A DNA stretch of 33,065 bases from a bacterium (lineage in GTDB: Bacteria > Bdellovibrionota_B > Oligoflexia > Oligoflexales > CAIYRB01), in contig OMIY01000328.1 in the NCBI GenBank assembly GCA_900299215.1, positions 1-33,065 of the forward strand, written 5' to 3'. The first letter of the stretch is position 1. Each line of letters begins with the position of its first letter. Under the pieces are notes generated by a model, which saw nothing but the letters and a program-made list of their open reading frames with translations, ran no database searches and had not been told where the DNA came from. Below are positions 8,536 through 17,304 of this stretch, piece after piece. A program made the position numbers and the translations under genes.

Positions 8536-10041
8536 TCAAGCAGTCATCTTCTGCTGACGCTGCAGACGGCGCTGCGCGCATTCCATAATTTCAGGTCCGT
8601 ATTTTGCTTCGCTGGCACCTAACTGCAAAGCACGCATGTAGAGTTGTGCGGCCTTTAGCCACTGCTGGGTCATGACATGCACTTGAGCCAATAAAATAAA
8701 AGTCTTAGCTTTGTTGGGTTCAATCCGAATTGATTCATTAAGCGCTTCGAGACTTGCCGGAACCTGGCGCATAAGTATGAGCAATTCCGCTAGATTGTTA
8801 AATGCATCAGCTGTCGGCAGCAGTTTCACGACTCGCTGCAAAATAGGTAAAGCCTCGTTTAAATCGCCGTTGTGTAAATGAATATTTCCACAGATGCGCA
8901 GAGCCTGAGCATGCTCCGGGGTTTTTTGAAGAATTTCACGGACAACTGCTAAGGCTTCTTCGTTTCGTTTTTGCTGTAGATAAAACGACGCCAAAAGTGT
9001 TGAAACTTCATTTTTATCGGCGCTAATTTTTCTCTCATCTTTCAGTAAATACTCAGCTTTTTTAGGTTCACCAGCTTCGATACAATGCTTTACTGCTGCC
9101 TCAAGTGGCTTCAGTGCATTTGGGAGATATCGACGTACTCTGTGAAAATAATAAATGGATTTATCTAGATTTCCCTGTGCTGCATAGGAATGTCCTAGAC
9201 CCATCAATGCTCCCGTATTTTTCGGGGACACTCTCAAAGCAGCTCGGAAATGTACTATCGCATCTGTGGGGTTATCGTGTTGCAGCAAAAGTCGTGCAAG
9301 CTGGATTTGTCGCTCGGGCTGTTTTGGATTTATTTCAAGTTCTTGACGCATGGCCGTAAGTGCCTCGTCAGATTTATGACTTGCCAAAAGGATATCGCCT
9401 AAAGCTCTGTATGCTTTGTGATAACTTGGGCTTTTTTGGACCAAATCACGAAGAATCGCAAGTGCCTCAACGGTGCGATCTACTTTGGACAGAGCAAGCG
9501 CCCGTCCTACTGAGGCTCTGCAGCTTTCCGGCTCTAAGTCTAGAGTCTGTTCATAGGCTTCCAATGACTCAAAATATCGTCCTGTAGCGAATAGTTTCTC
9601 GGCACGATGCAGAGACTCAATACTCGCAATAGGCGCATGATAACTGTTCAGTGCACTCAGGATCTTTTTTTCTAATTCGTGAGCTTGAAATGGTTTTAGT
9701 AAATATTCAATTGCGCCTAGACTCGCGACTTTAACTATGTCTTCTTTGCTTGCCTCTCCAGTCACAACAATTACCGGGATATCACTTGCAATACTCCGAT
9801 CGTTTATGTGTTGGAGTACATCAATGCCTGTAACTCTTTTCATGTAAAGATCTAAAACTATTAGATCAATGGATGTCGATTTTAATACACGAAGCGCATC
9901 AGCCCCATCAAAACATTCAATGATGTTTATGAATCCCATATGCGAGATGACGCGTTTTATCGCCTTCCGAATGGGATCGTGGTCGTCGACAATAAGTACT
10001 GTCAACGCGGCAGGGTCAAATCTCAGTTTCTGAATTGCCAC
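8536..10041 (-). CDS. Response regulator: receiver domain plus TPR array
   Basis: Residues 1-130 are a CheY-type receiver. The acidic pair is in LIVDDHD (about 17-22), the phosphoacceptor is Asp64 in VLDLYM, the switch Thr is T94 in VVTGEA, and the invariant Lys is K116 in LLKPF. All key residues are present, so it should be phosphorylated by a histidine kinase; none is encoded nearby. Residues 140-500 are roughly ten tetratricopeptide repeats (for example AYRALGDILLASHKSDEAL), so the output is protein binding, not DNA binding. The start is GTG behind a purine-rich AGGGGGAG. It lies 51 bp after the second TPR gene and is probably the last gene of the RNase Y-like operon. The partner is unknown. 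Confidence 0.92.
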   Translation of the reverse strand: MAIQKLRFDPAALTVLIVDDHDPIRKAIKRVISHMGFINIIECFDGADALRVLKSTSIDLIVLDLYMKRVTGIDVLQHINDRSIASDIPVIVVTGEASKEDIVKVASLGAIEYLLKPFQAHELEKKILSALNSYHAPIASIESLHRAEKLFATGRYFESLEAYEQTLDLEPESCRASVGRALALSKVDRTVEALAILRDLVQKSPSYHKAYRALGDILLASHKSDEALTAMRQELEINPKQPERQIQLARLLLQHDNPTDAIVHFRAALRVSPKNTGALMGLGHSYAAQGNLDKSIYYFHRVRRYLPNALKPLEAAVKHCIEAGEPKKAEYLLKDERKISADKNEVSTLLASFYLQQKRNEEALAVVREILQKTPEHAQALRICGNIHLHNGDLNEALPILQRVVKLLPTADAFNNLAELLILMRQVPASLEALNESIRIEPNKAKTFILLAQVHVMTQQWLKAAQLYMRALQLGASEAKYGPEIMECAQRRLQRQQKMTA

Positions 10042-10092
10042 GGTCTCCCCCTACGTTTGGGGATCGGCAATTTTAAAGTTGGCCTTAAATTT

Positions 10093-10830
10093 TCAGTCTT
10101 CCGAAGCTTTTGATCGGCCGTTCCATGAATGAACAAACTTCAGATAAGCCCTCGCCGTAGAATCATCTGGCGCTGTTTCTTGGGCTTTTTCCCAATGCCG
10201 TTTTGCTAGGTCTCGGTGCCCAAGCTTGTATTGAAGAATCCCGAGCCACGTATGAGCGTCAGAAATCTCAGGACTATCCTTCACCAAATCCTCAAACTCT
10301 TGCTTGGCCTTTTCATTTTGACCAACTTTCACATAAAGCTTTGCCAAACTCAATTTAACATCTGGCATTTTATCGTACAGGGCAAGAGCCTTACGGTATT
10401 CCTGGATGGCTTCATTCAGCATACCTGATTCAACGTAAGCATGACCGCTGGCGACGTGCATGTTTGCCAAACGCCCTAGTACCAAACCTGGTTGCCTTTG
10501 CCGGTCTCCGACACGCTCCTCGAGCTTTGTAAAAACTTGGGTGGCTTCTTCATAGCGGCTAACATCACAAAGAGTTGCCGCTAAGTTGAGCGCTGCTTCA
10601 ACAAACTCCGGATTGACGATTAGCGCCTGATTAAATTCTTTAATGGCCTCGGAGAACTTCGACTGCTTATGGTAGGTGAGTCCAAGCAAATTATGGATAT
10701 TAGCAAGAGGTCCGTAGTCGGCTAGAGTCGCTTTTAGCAGCTTTTCTGCAGCGTCAAAGCGGCTTAAACTTAGATAAAGTTCGGTTCTTTTCTTTACCTC
10801 TAGAAGTTCTGACCGTGCAACCAACATCAT
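10093..10830 (-). CDS. TPR-repeat protein, coupled to the RNase Y-like gene
   Basis: This 245-residue protein consists almost entirely of TPR units. Clear ones are NIHNLLGLTYHKQSKFSEAI, EAALNLAATLCDVSRYEEAT, ASGHAYVESGMLNEAIQEYR and DAHTWLGILQYKLGHRDLAK. No signal peptide or membrane segment is seen, so it is likely cytoplasmic. Its ATG overlaps the stop of the RNase Y-like gene (ATGA, 4 bp), which suggests translational coupling and matched amounts of the two proteins. A role as an adaptor for the nuclease is plausible but inferred from position only. A receiver-TPR gene follows 51 bp downstream. Confidence 0.88.
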   Translation of the reverse strand: MMLVARSELLEVKKRTELYLSLSRFDAAEKLLKATLADYGPLANIHNLLGLTYHKQSKFSEAIKEFNQALIVNPEFVEAALNLAATLCDVSRYEEATQVFTKLEERVGDRQRQPGLVLGRLANMHVASGHAYVESGMLNEAIQEYRKALALYDKMPDVKLSLAKLYVKVGQNEKAKQEFEDLVKDSPEISDAHTWLGILQYKLGHRDLAKRHWEKAQETAPDDSTARAYLKFVHSWNGRSKASED

Positions 10831-12389
10831 GCTACCGCCGTGGCTTCGAATCTGCGCGAGACTAGGATCTTTATCTCGCCAGGGAACGCTACCTCTGACT
10901 CGATCTTTCTAGCTATGTTCTGTGATAAAAGTTGTAGATCATGCTCTTGGACACGCTTGTTGTTGACCTCGACGTGAACCTCTCTTGCACCATTCATGAT
11001 AGCAAGACTTGTGATACCAGGAAAACTTCGGACACAAGATTCAATGCCAGACATACGCATCTGATATCCCTCTTCCAAGTTAACCCTAGCACCAGGCCGA
11101 GCCCCAGACAACGTGTCTGCGGCACGCAACACATATGCAAGAGGCGTTTCAATCACGAGATCGTTGTGATGGGACATAACAGTATCGCAAATCAATCGCT
11201 TCTCACCGTAACGATCTGCATAGTCACCACTAATCACTGCATGACTTCCTTCGATACGATAATCAATTGCCTTGCCTATGTCATGAAGTAGACCACAACG
11301 CTTTGCTCCATCCACGTCTACACCTAGTTCACTGGCTATAATCCCTGCCAGCTTCGCTACCTCAACGGTGTGGTACCATTGGTTTTGTCTATAACTCGTA
11401 CGCCAGTTTAAGTAGCCAATGAGCTTTTGAATCTCAGGGTGAATGCCATCGAGCTTAACCTCCCTAACAGCCGTCCTACCGAGTTTTATGGCCTGCTGTT
11501 CAAGGAGCGCACGATGCTTGTCAAATGCAGCCGCTGCCCTTGACCAGCTGTTAGGACCTTTGGCCAAAAGTTCAGTCAGTGCGAGCCGAACTGCTTCGCG
11601 GTCGACCCCAGCTCCCCCGGCCAATTTTACCATTGGCACAGGAAACTCTGGACTTGCCAATAATTCGATCTCTATCTGTGCCTTTTCCCGAAGGTCAGCC
11701 AGAATTGTGGTCCCATCTGATGCCAATCGATCGGCCTGACCAGAGTCAGTTAGCTCAACAGTGTTAACTGACTTCGGCCAGTAAAAATCAGGAGCATACC
11801 GGGCCATTACTCGTGACATACATCGTTGGGCTAGTCGTTTATGTGACGAGCTTAGCTCATCGTACAAGTTTTTAAGAACCTTTTGGCACTCAATCTGCTT
11901 TGAGTCGATGATGTTTACTTGCATCGTCTTGCTCAGTGTCACTGCATCAACTTTTGCAGTAGTCTCCAGATTGCGAACGAGATCTCGCCTAATCTCATCA
12001 AGTTCAGCCAATTTCTGCTGATAGGCCTGCTTCAACACCTCCACTTTTGCAACGTGGGTATCGTGCTCTTTGTTAATCTTTTGGAGTCGGTTCTCCTCCA
12101 GCTGAAGCGAACGCTCTTGCGACAAGAGATCTTCTTCCCCGATCTTCAAATCCTCTTGCCGCTCAATTAGGTCGGCCTCCATTTGTTCTGCTAGTAGTTG
12201 CCACTCATCCTCTAAGCGCTCGAGTTCGTGCTGCTTCCGAGCAGCAACTTGCTGCCTAGCATCATTAAGAATGTCTTCCCTTTGAGACCTCTGCTCAGAT
12301 CGTAAGCGCTGCGGTAGCATCCGGTAGATTAAAAGGAACGCGAGGTAGCCAATTGCAATTGCTCCTAGCCCCAAGATCAAATAACCCAT
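10827..12389 (-). CDS. rny: RNase Y-like membrane HD-domain nuclease with degenerate KH
   Basis: RNase Y is a membrane-anchored endoribonuclease that starts mRNA decay. The 520-residue length is typical. In order: an N-terminal transmembrane segment (about 2-22), a long coiled coil (about 28-145), a poorly conserved KH-like region (about 210-300), and the HD domain. The HD part has WYHTVEVAKLAG (near 338), the metal-binding LLHDIGKA (H369-D370), EGSHAVISGDYADRYGE, MSHHND and RAADTLSGARPGAR, all as in RNase Y. The KH GXXG loop, normally GREGRN, reads about SDGTTI here, so RNA binding may be altered. ATG 12389 is chosen because AGGAGA lies seven bases upstream; an upstream in-frame TTG (12530) would add 47 residues running into the divergent gene. 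Confidence 0.9.
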   Translation of the reverse strand: MGYLILGLGAIAIGYLAFLLIYRMLPQRLRSEQRSQREDILNDARQQVAARKQHELERLEDEWQLLAEQMEADLIERQEDLKIGEEDLLSQERSLQLEENRLQKINKEHDTHVAKVEVLKQAYQQKLAELDEIRRDLVRNLETTAKVDAVTLSKTMQVNIIDSKQIECQKVLKNLYDELSSSHKRLAQRCMSRVMARYAPDFYWPKSVNTVELTDSGQADRLASDGTTILADLREKAQIEIELLASPEFPVPMVKLAGGAGVDREAVRLALTELLAKGPNSWSRAAAAFDKHRALLEQQAIKLGRTAVREVKLDGIHPEIQKLIGYLNWRTSYRQNQWYHTVEVAKLAGIIASELGVDVDGAKRCGLLHDIGKAIDYRIEGSHAVISGDYADRYGEKRLICDTVMSHHNDLVIETPLAYVLRAADTLSGARPGARVNLEEGYQMRMSGIESCVRSFPGITSLAIMNGAREVHVEVNNKRVQEHDLQLLSQNIARKIESEVAFPGEIKILVSRRFEATAVA

Positions 12390-12546
12390 CCAGTAGTCTC
12401 CTAATGCGCAGTTAGCCCAATTTATCGGCAGGTAAGTTTGTGGCAGCCTGCTAATTCCCGTAATACAATACGGAATAAGGTTTTGTCCCTGTGTTGTGAA
12501 CAACCGAGCCGAATTTGCCCCGGCCGTCAACCAAAAACGAGTCGTA

Positions 12547-13353
12547 GTGACAATTATATCAGATACTTATAATTTTTTGATAGATACAATGACTTCTGCG
12601 GCCGAGGAGCTGACAAAACGCCGGGGCGAGGCATTGAAAATTAGTGTCAAACCTGACGCCAGCCTTGTAACCGAGGCCGATCTAGCCAGCGAAAAGGTGA
12701 TCATCGAACGCATCAAGAAGTATTTTCCTGATGACCAGATCTTCGCAGAAGAGTCTGGGCGGAGCTCGGAGGCGAGACAACCGGGTAGTTCAGTTTGGGT
12801 GGTCGACCCTTTAGACGGTACTACGAATTATGCGAATGGTTACCCTCACTATTGCATTTCCATTGGTAGAGGAGTCTTCGACTCAAATGGCCGTATCCAA
12901 ATAGATACGGGAGCCGTGTACGACGCTGTGCGGGAAAAATTTTATTTTGCTGAACATGGTAAGGGAGCCCATTGTAACGGACGGTCCCTAAAGGTGGCTC
13001 CACCACGTCCGTTCCAAGAGAGCTTTTTGGTAACGGGCTTCTACTATTTAGAAGGCCCTGACTTGGAGCGCGAAGTTACCAGGTTCTCTAAAATAGTCCA
13101 ACAATGTCATTCGATTAGAAGAGACGGGTCAGCGGCCCTTGACCTCGCCATGGTTGCCGAAGGTATTTTCGACGCCTTTTGGGAGCTTGGTTTGGCTCCT
13201 TGGGACGTTGCTGCAGGTACCTTACTCGTTCGCGAGGCCGGTGGAGTAACCAGAAATTATCCATCTTCGGTTGGCTCCTACGACATCGAAGGCCACGGTA
13301 TCATTGCCGGAACACCAGGGACAGTCCAAGCATTGGCCCGCCATTTATGTTAA
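12547..13353 (+). CDS. Inositol monophosphatase family phosphatase
   Basis: Mg2+-dependent, Li+-sensitive-type sugar phosphatase (IMPase/SuhB/CysQ superfamily), cytoplasmic. Metal-binding motifs are complete: FAEESG, WVVDPLDGTTNYANGYPHY, and the late APWDVAAGTLLVREAGG. The DGSAALDLAMVAEG segment is also typical of SuhB-like enzymes. The substrate (inositol-1-phosphate, histidinol phosphate or another) cannot be told from sequence. The start is uncertain: the frame opens from GTG 12496; GTG 12547 keeps the whole first helix; ATG 12589 would cut into it. None has a good ribosome binding site. A TATAAT at 12568-12573 could be coding or a promoter for the shorter form. It diverges from the RNase Y-like gene. 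Confidence 0.9.
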   Translation: MTIISDTYNFLIDTMTSAAEELTKRRGEALKISVKPDASLVTEADLASEKVIIERIKKYFPDDQIFAEESGRSSEARQPGSSVWVVDPLDGTTNYANGYPHYCISIGRGVFDSNGRIQIDTGAVYDAVREKFYFAEHGKGAHCNGRSLKVAPPRPFQESFLVTGFYYLEGPDLEREVTRFSKIVQQCHSIRRDGSAALDLAMVAEGIFDAFWELGLAPWDVAAGTLLVREAGGVTRNYPSSVGSYDIEGHGIIAGTPGTVQALARHLC

Positions 13354-13400
13354 GCTAAATGTTCAAGGTCTTTGAATAAATACAGGCTCTGAAGGAGCAA

Positions 13401-14171
13401 ATGATGGGCCCAAATTTGGCTAACCTTAGGCTGATGTTAGCGGGTTTAAACCTGGCGGGTGCTGCTCACGCGGCTCCGGTCATAGAGTCAAATGCGAGAC
13501 TGGAAATCAACTGGAGCACCTTGCGTATGCGCTACTACGGTGAGGCGGTCTCTGGATCTGAGGATTTAAAGTCCGCCGAGAAAAAGGCCTGGCGCGATGG
13601 CTTAAACTACGCCAACGACGTGGTTCGCAACTTAAATATAGCTGCAAATGAGCCATTTTCCTCTAACCCCGAGAAACTTGCCGAAGATGCAAAAATTGCA
13701 TCTCACCAGGTTTCAGTAGGGACTTCGTCTTTCAGCACTACATACTTTGCAGATGGCACAGTGAGGGTCTATTTAGAAAGCCCTTTGCCCAAGGCACTGG
13801 AGAGTTCGCTCATCCACTTCAGGCAAAAGGAGGCACCTGAGCCAACCATGACAGAACACACAGGTATAGTCCTGGCTCCAGATCAAGCAGTGAAGCCGCG
13901 CCCAAATTATCAAATCACTGACGAGGATGGGAAAATTCTCTTTGATGTCAGGGATATGGCGCAAGCATCGTATAATCGCCGGCTGATGGGCCGATGGTAC
14001 CGGAAACCAAACAGCTCGGAGCTTACAGACGCTGTGGGGAAAAATCCCCTAAATATTCCGGTTCGCGTTACTGACGGCAAGTTCCTAGTTCAACGCGAGA
14101 TTTGGGAAAAGGCCATTGAGGGACACAAATCTCTACTAGTCAGTGGCATAATTGCGATTGCGTTGCCCTGA
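13401..14171 (+). CDS. Exported protein, possibly LPP20/FlgT-like domain
   Basis: This 256-residue protein starts at ATG 13401 with a strong GAAGGAG just upstream. A signal peptide is likely: a hydrophobic stretch ending AGAAHAAP at about residue 25, with no lipobox Cys, so it is probably periplasmic. The core (about 40-135) alternates GEAV...A.kkAwrDGL helices with an [14 protein letters not shown] strand, a pattern reminiscent of LPP20/FlgT-N-like domains. That assignment is tentative. The C-terminal half has no recognised motif. It is 47 bp after the phosphatase gene and 89 bp before rpmI, all on one strand. Confidence 0.75.
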   Translation: MMGPNLANLRLMLAGLNLAGAAHAAPVIESNARLEINWSTLRMRYYGEAVSGSEDLKSAEKKAWRDGLNYANDVVRNLNIAANEPFSSNPEKLAEDAKIASHQVSVGTSSFSTTYFADGTVRVYLESPLPKALESSLIHFRQKEAPEPTMTEHTGIVLAPDQAVKPRPNYQITDEDGKILFDVRDMAQASYNRRLMGRWYRKPNSSELTDAVGKNPLNIPVRVTDGKFLVQREIWEKAIEGHKSLLVSGIIAIALP

Positions 14172-14183
14172 ATTTATGTGATA

Positions 14184-14252
14184 CCTCCTTCCTCCTCAAA
14201 GTTAAACGATCTGTGGGATGGGTCTGTTTAACATTTCTGCTGGAAGTAGAGG
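14184..14252 (+). promoter_or_regulatory. Structured rpmI-rplT leader that can sequester the Shine-Dalgarno
   Basis: Two nested helices can be read directly. Outer: CCTCCTTCC (14184-14192) pairs without mismatch with GGAAG (14242-14246) and GAGG (14249-14252), with a two-base TA bulge; GAGG is the rpmI ribosome binding site. Inner: AAAGTTAAAC (14198-14207) pairs with GTTTAAC plus TTT (14226-14236), with one bulged A at 14233. The apical loop is 18 bases. The 5' strand also contains ACCTCCTT, the same as the 16S rRNA anti-Shine-Dalgarno tail. It is consistent with autoregulation by L20 or L35, which is known for this operon in other bacteria, but no family match was tested. Confidence 0.55.
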
Positions 14253-14260
14253 CAGTTGCG

Positions 14261-14461
14261 ATGTCGTACAAAGTTAAAACTCGGAAAGCCGCGGCAAAAC
14301 GCTTCAAGGTCAAGCCATCTGGTAAGGTCAAGCGTGCAAAAGCGGGAAAGCGCCACATTCTAACCAAGAAGGCGCGCAATCGTAAAAACAAGCTGAAGAA
14401 GCCGGCCTACGTGCACCCGTCGAACTTGAGTCGGGTACTACCTTGTTTGCCGAACGGATAA
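14261..14461 (+). CDS. rpmI: 50S ribosomal protein L35
   Basis: Small basic 50S subunit protein of 66 residues, the usual length. It has the family pattern [16 protein letters not shown] near the start, then [14 protein letters not shown] and a C-terminal VLPCLPN segment. ATG 14261 follows AGAGG eight bases upstream; the same frame opens earlier (14213) but that extension is not part of L35. It is followed 20 bp later by rplT. The usual upstream partner infC is absent: an exported protein gene lies there instead. Translation is probably controlled by the leader hairpin at 14184-14252. Confidence 0.96.
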   Translation: MSYKVKTRKAAAKRFKVKPSGKVKRAKAGKRHILTKKARNRKNKLKKPAYVHPSNLSRVLPCLPNG

Positions 14462-14481
14462 GTTGAGAGGATAGGTAATCC

Positions 14482-14841
14482 ATGACCCGCGCCAAGAGGG
14501 GCTTTAAAGCCCGTAGAAGAAGAAAAAAGATCCTAGCACTAGCCAGTGGTTTCAGGGGCTCGCGGAAGAATCGCTTCCGTACAGCGATCCATGTTGTCCG
14601 CAGGGCGTTAAAATTCTCCTACCGTGACCGCAGAGCGAGGAAGGGTGACTTCCGTCAACTCTGGATCGTGCGGATCAATGCTGCAGCGCGCGCTGCTGGG
14701 ATGAAGTACTCTGAATTCATGTTCGGCCTAAAGCAACGTGGCATTACCCTAGACCGTTCGGTGTTGGCTGAATTAGCACTGCACGACGAACCGGCTTTCA
14801 CTAAGTTGGTTCAAGAAGCCAAAACCGCTCTGGCTAAATAG
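14482..14841 (+). CDS. rplT: 50S ribosomal protein L20
   Basis: Early-assembly 23S rRNA-binding protein of 119 residues, full length. The highly basic N-terminal arm (RGFKARRRRKKILALASGFR) is followed by the globular part with RRARKGDFRQLWIVRINAAAR and LKQRGITLDRSVLAELA, both typical of L20. GAGAGGAT upstream supports ATG 14482. L20 is the known autogenous repressor of this operon in E. coli and Bacillus, so it may act on the leader upstream of rpmI. A bidirectional terminator follows the stop by about 17 bases. pheS/pheT, common downstream neighbours, are not here. Confidence 0.97.
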   Translation: MTRAKRGFKARRRRKKILALASGFRGSRKNRFRTAIHVVRRALKFSYRDRRARKGDFRQLWIVRINAAARAAGMKYSEFMFGLKQRGITLDRSVLAELALHDEPAFTKLVQEAKTALAK

Positions 14842-14858
14842 TAGAATAGACATCAAAC

Positions 14859-14893
14859 AAAAAGCCCGATCTGTATCCAGGTCGGGCTTTTTT
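14859..14893. terminator. Bidirectional intrinsic terminator (rplT / tRNA-Arg)
   Basis: AAAAAGCCCGA (14859-14869) pairs with TCGGGCTTTTT (14882-14892), with a 12-base loop and a T-run on both strands. It should end rpmI-rplT on the plus strand and the tRNA-Arg transcript on the minus strand. Confidence 0.9.
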
Positions 14894-14913
14894 CATTTGA
14901 TTCTTAATTTTGA

Positions 14914-14988
14914 TGGCGGTTCCGTCGGGATTCGAACCCAAAACGCCGCCTTCGGAGGGCGGAATGATATCCTTTTCACCACGGAACC
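14914..14988 (-). tRNA. tRNA-Arg (anticodon CCG)
   Basis: Read on the minus strand, GGTTCCG (5') pairs with CGGAACC (3') as the acceptor stem. The D stem is GTGA/TCAT-like, the anticodon stem CCGCC/GGCGG with loop CTCCGAA (anticodon CCG, reads CGG), and the T arm is TTGGG-TTCGAAT-CCCGA. The discriminator G and the CCA end are encoded (14914-14917). All four arms close, with a short variable loop. Confidence 0.93.
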
Positions 14989-15014
14989 GTGCTGCTTCTG
15001 AAACACGACGCTCC

Positions 15015-15043
15015 CATCTACCAGTCATACCCCAGATTGACAA
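15015..15043 (-). promoter_or_regulatory. Candidate tRNA-Arg promoter
   Basis: On the minus strand TTGTCA (15043-15038), 17 bp, then TAGATG (15020-15015), about 26 bases before the tRNA 5' end. The -35 is good and the -10 weak. The same spot reads TTGACA on the plus strand (15037-15042), with no good -10 for mutB; a TATGAT at 15088-15093 is the other mutB candidate. Confidence 0.3.
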
Positions 15044-15120
15044 GACCTAATTCTCATTTTTCCTGTGTTTTCGGCTGTTAAGAGGACTATGATAGGACCG
15101 AAGAACAGGGGGGTGAGCCT

Positions 15121-17304
15121 ATGGTGTCAAAATACAAAACTGGTGCGAAAAACATAGGTGACTGGAGTTCGCTCGCCTCCAAGGAGATTGGGAGCACTGA
15201 AACCACGAGCGAAACCAGAATGACTCCTGCCGGTATCCCAATAAAGAAACTCTATACGCAAGGTGATTTGACCGGGGTGGCACATCTAGACAGCCTGCCA
15301 GGCTTCGCGCCCTTTACTCGTGGGCCGCGGGCAACGATGTATACTGTGCAACCTTGGACGCTGCGACAGTATGCTGGATTTTCCACTGCTGAAGAATCAA
15401 ACGCCTTCTACCGCCGAAACTTAGCTGCTGGGCAGAAAGGACTTAGCGTAGCCTTTGATCTAGCAACCCACAGGGGATACGACTCCGACCATCCCCGTGT
15501 CGTTGGTGATGTCGGTAAAGCCGGAGTTGCAATTGACTCTGTCGAAGACATGAAGATTCTTTTTGACGGAATTCCATTGGGCGATATGAGTGTCTCCATG
15601 ACCATGAACGGAGCAGTATTACCGGTCATGGCCGCCTACATTGTCGCCGCGGAAGAGCAAGGGGTTCAGCAATGCGATCTCAAAGGCACCATACAAAATG
15701 ACATCCTAAAAGAATATATGGTGCGCAACACATACATATATCCGCCAGACCCCTCCATCAGGATCGTCGCCGACATCATTGAATATACAAGCAAGCATAT
15801 GCCTAAATTCAACAGCATCAGCATAAGTGGATATCACATGCAGGAGGCTGGCGCAGACTCCGCCTTAGAGCTGGCCTTTACTCTCGCTGACGGTATTGAA
15901 TATGTTAGGACTGCAATTGCACGAGGACTTGGCGTCGATCAGTTCGCGCCACGGCTCTCTTTCTTCTTTGGCATCGGCATGAACTTTTTCATGGAAATTG
16001 CCAAACTGCGCGCGGCTCGAACACTTTGGCATGAGCTAATGCTTGAGTTTTCCCCAAAAGATCCTCGTTCCTCCATGCTAAGAACCCATTGCCAAACCTC
16101 TGGGTACACACTGACTGAGCAAGATCCATACAATAACCTTGTACGGACGACGGTAGAGGCCATGGCTGCAGTGCTTGGCGGGACGCAGTCCCTACACACC
16201 AATGCATTTGATGAAGCGATAGCACTACCATCAGCATTCTCAGCTCATCTAGCTCGTAATACACAATTAATCTTGCAGCACGAAACTGATTTGACTTCGA
16301 CTGTAGACCCATTTGGGGGCAGTTACTTCATGGAGAGGCTTACTCAAGACTTAATAGACAAAGCTCGCACCATAATTCAAGAGGTTGAGAGTTTTGGAGG
16401 AATGGTAAAGGCCATTTCGTCTGGTATGCCGAAGTTGCGAATTGAAGCAGCTGCTGCACGCAAACAAGCCAGAATAGACAGCGGCACTGATGTAATTGTG
16501 GGGGTGAATAAATTCCAGCGTGACCAAAGCTCCGACGACGAAAAATTTGACGTCCTAGTTGTCGATAATGCCGCGGTCCGCGAGCAGCAGTTAATTCGTC
16601 TAGCTAAAATTAAGAAAGAGCGAAATCAATTTGCCGTCGATCAAGCACTAAACGCACTACGCAATGCTGCAAAAAGTCCGACGGAAAACCTTTTAGCATA
16701 TGCAATTGAAGCAGTTCGGGCGAGAGCCACGGTTGGTGAAATTTCAGATGCACTAGCAGATATTTACGGAAGATATAGGGCCATGAATCAGACAGTTAGT
16801 GCGGTTTACTTGGCTGCTTATGCTGATAAAAAGGAGGGCGCTACCGTGCTGGCTGAGGTTAAGTCACTTATTGAACGCTTTGTTGAGCAAGAGGGTAGGC
16901 GCCCGAGAATACTTATTGTCAAACTTGGTCAAGATGGTCACGATCGCGGAGCAAAGGTCATCGCGACTGGGCTTGCTGATTTGGGTTTTGATGTAGATAT
17001 CGGCCCCCTGTTTCAGACTCCTGAAGAGGCAGCAAAACAGGCGATTGAATGTGATGCTCATGTCGTAGGAATTTCTTCCCAAGCCGCAGGCCATCGCACG
17101 CTCGTCCCGCAATTGATAGACGCGCTAAAATCTGCAAATGCGAGCGATATTAAAGTAGTTGTCGGCGGTGTCATTCCACAGCAAGACTATGAATTCCTGA
17201 GAAAATCCGGTGTTATGGATATCTTTGGGCCTGGGTCGCCAATTCCTGAATGCGCCAGGGCAATCCTGAAGTCACTCCTAAAACAAGTCGATCTTTGCTC
17301 ATGA
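15121..17304 (+). CDS. scpA: Methylmalonyl-CoA mutase, catalytic and B12-binding domains in one chain
   Basis: Adenosylcobalamin enzyme that interconverts (R)-methylmalonyl-CoA and succinyl-CoA in propionate and branched-chain catabolism. At 727 residues it carries both the TIM-barrel substrate domain and the cobalamin domain. Visible barrel motifs are [39 protein letters not shown] and [10 protein letters not shown]. The C-terminal cobalamin domain has the axial-histidine motif in [22 protein letters not shown], then GISSQAAGH and [18 protein letters not shown] precedes ATG 15121. The meaB gene overlaps its stop by 4 bp, so chaperone and enzyme are made together. No epimerase or propionyl-CoA carboxylase is in the window. 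The close relatives isobutyryl-CoA and ethylmalonyl-CoA mutase are less likely given the fused layout. Confidence 0.95.
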   Translation: MVSKYKTGAKNIGDWSSLASKEIGSTETTSETRMTPAGIPIKKLYTQGDLTGVAHLDSLPGFAPFTRGPRATMYTVQPWTLRQYAGFSTAEESNAFYRRNLAAGQKGLSVAFDLATHRGYDSDHPRVVGDVGKAGVAIDSVEDMKILFDGIPLGDMSVSMTMNGAVLPVMAAYIVAAEEQGVQQCDLKGTIQNDILKEYMVRNTYIYPPDPSIRIVADIIEYTSKHMPKFNSISISGYHMQEAGADSALELAFTLADGIEYVRTAIARGLGVDQFAPRLSFFFGIGMNFFMEIAKLRAARTLWHELMLEFSPKDPRSSMLRTHCQTSGYTLTEQDPYNNLVRTTVEAMAAVLGGTQSLHTNAFDEAIALPSAFSAHLARNTQLILQHETDLTSTVDPFGGSYFMERLTQDLIDKARTIIQEVESFGGMVKAISSGMPKLRIEAAAARKQARIDSGTDVIVGVNKFQRDQSSDDEKFDVLVVDNAAVREQQLIRLAKIKKERNQFAVDQALNALRNAAKSPTENLLAYAIEAVRARATVGEISDALADIYGRYRAMNQTVSAVYLAAYADKKEGATVLAEVKSLIERFVEQEGRRPRILIVKLGQDGHDRGAKVIATGLADLGFDVDIGPLFQTPEEAAKQAIECDAHVVGISSQAAGHRTLVPQLIDALKSANASDIKVVVGGVIPQQDYEFLRKSGVMDIFGPGSPIPECARAILKSLLKQVDLCS

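Noticed and set aside
12458-12473. CCGTA-N6-TACGG inverted repeat between the RNase Y-like and phosphatase genes
   Set aside because: Only 5-bp arms, within the range expected by chance; kept out of the feature list.
12391-12530. 47-residue N-terminal extension of the RNase Y-like protein from TTG 12530
   Set aside because: The ATG at 12389 has AGGAGA at ideal distance, begins the transmembrane anchor and gives the normal family length.
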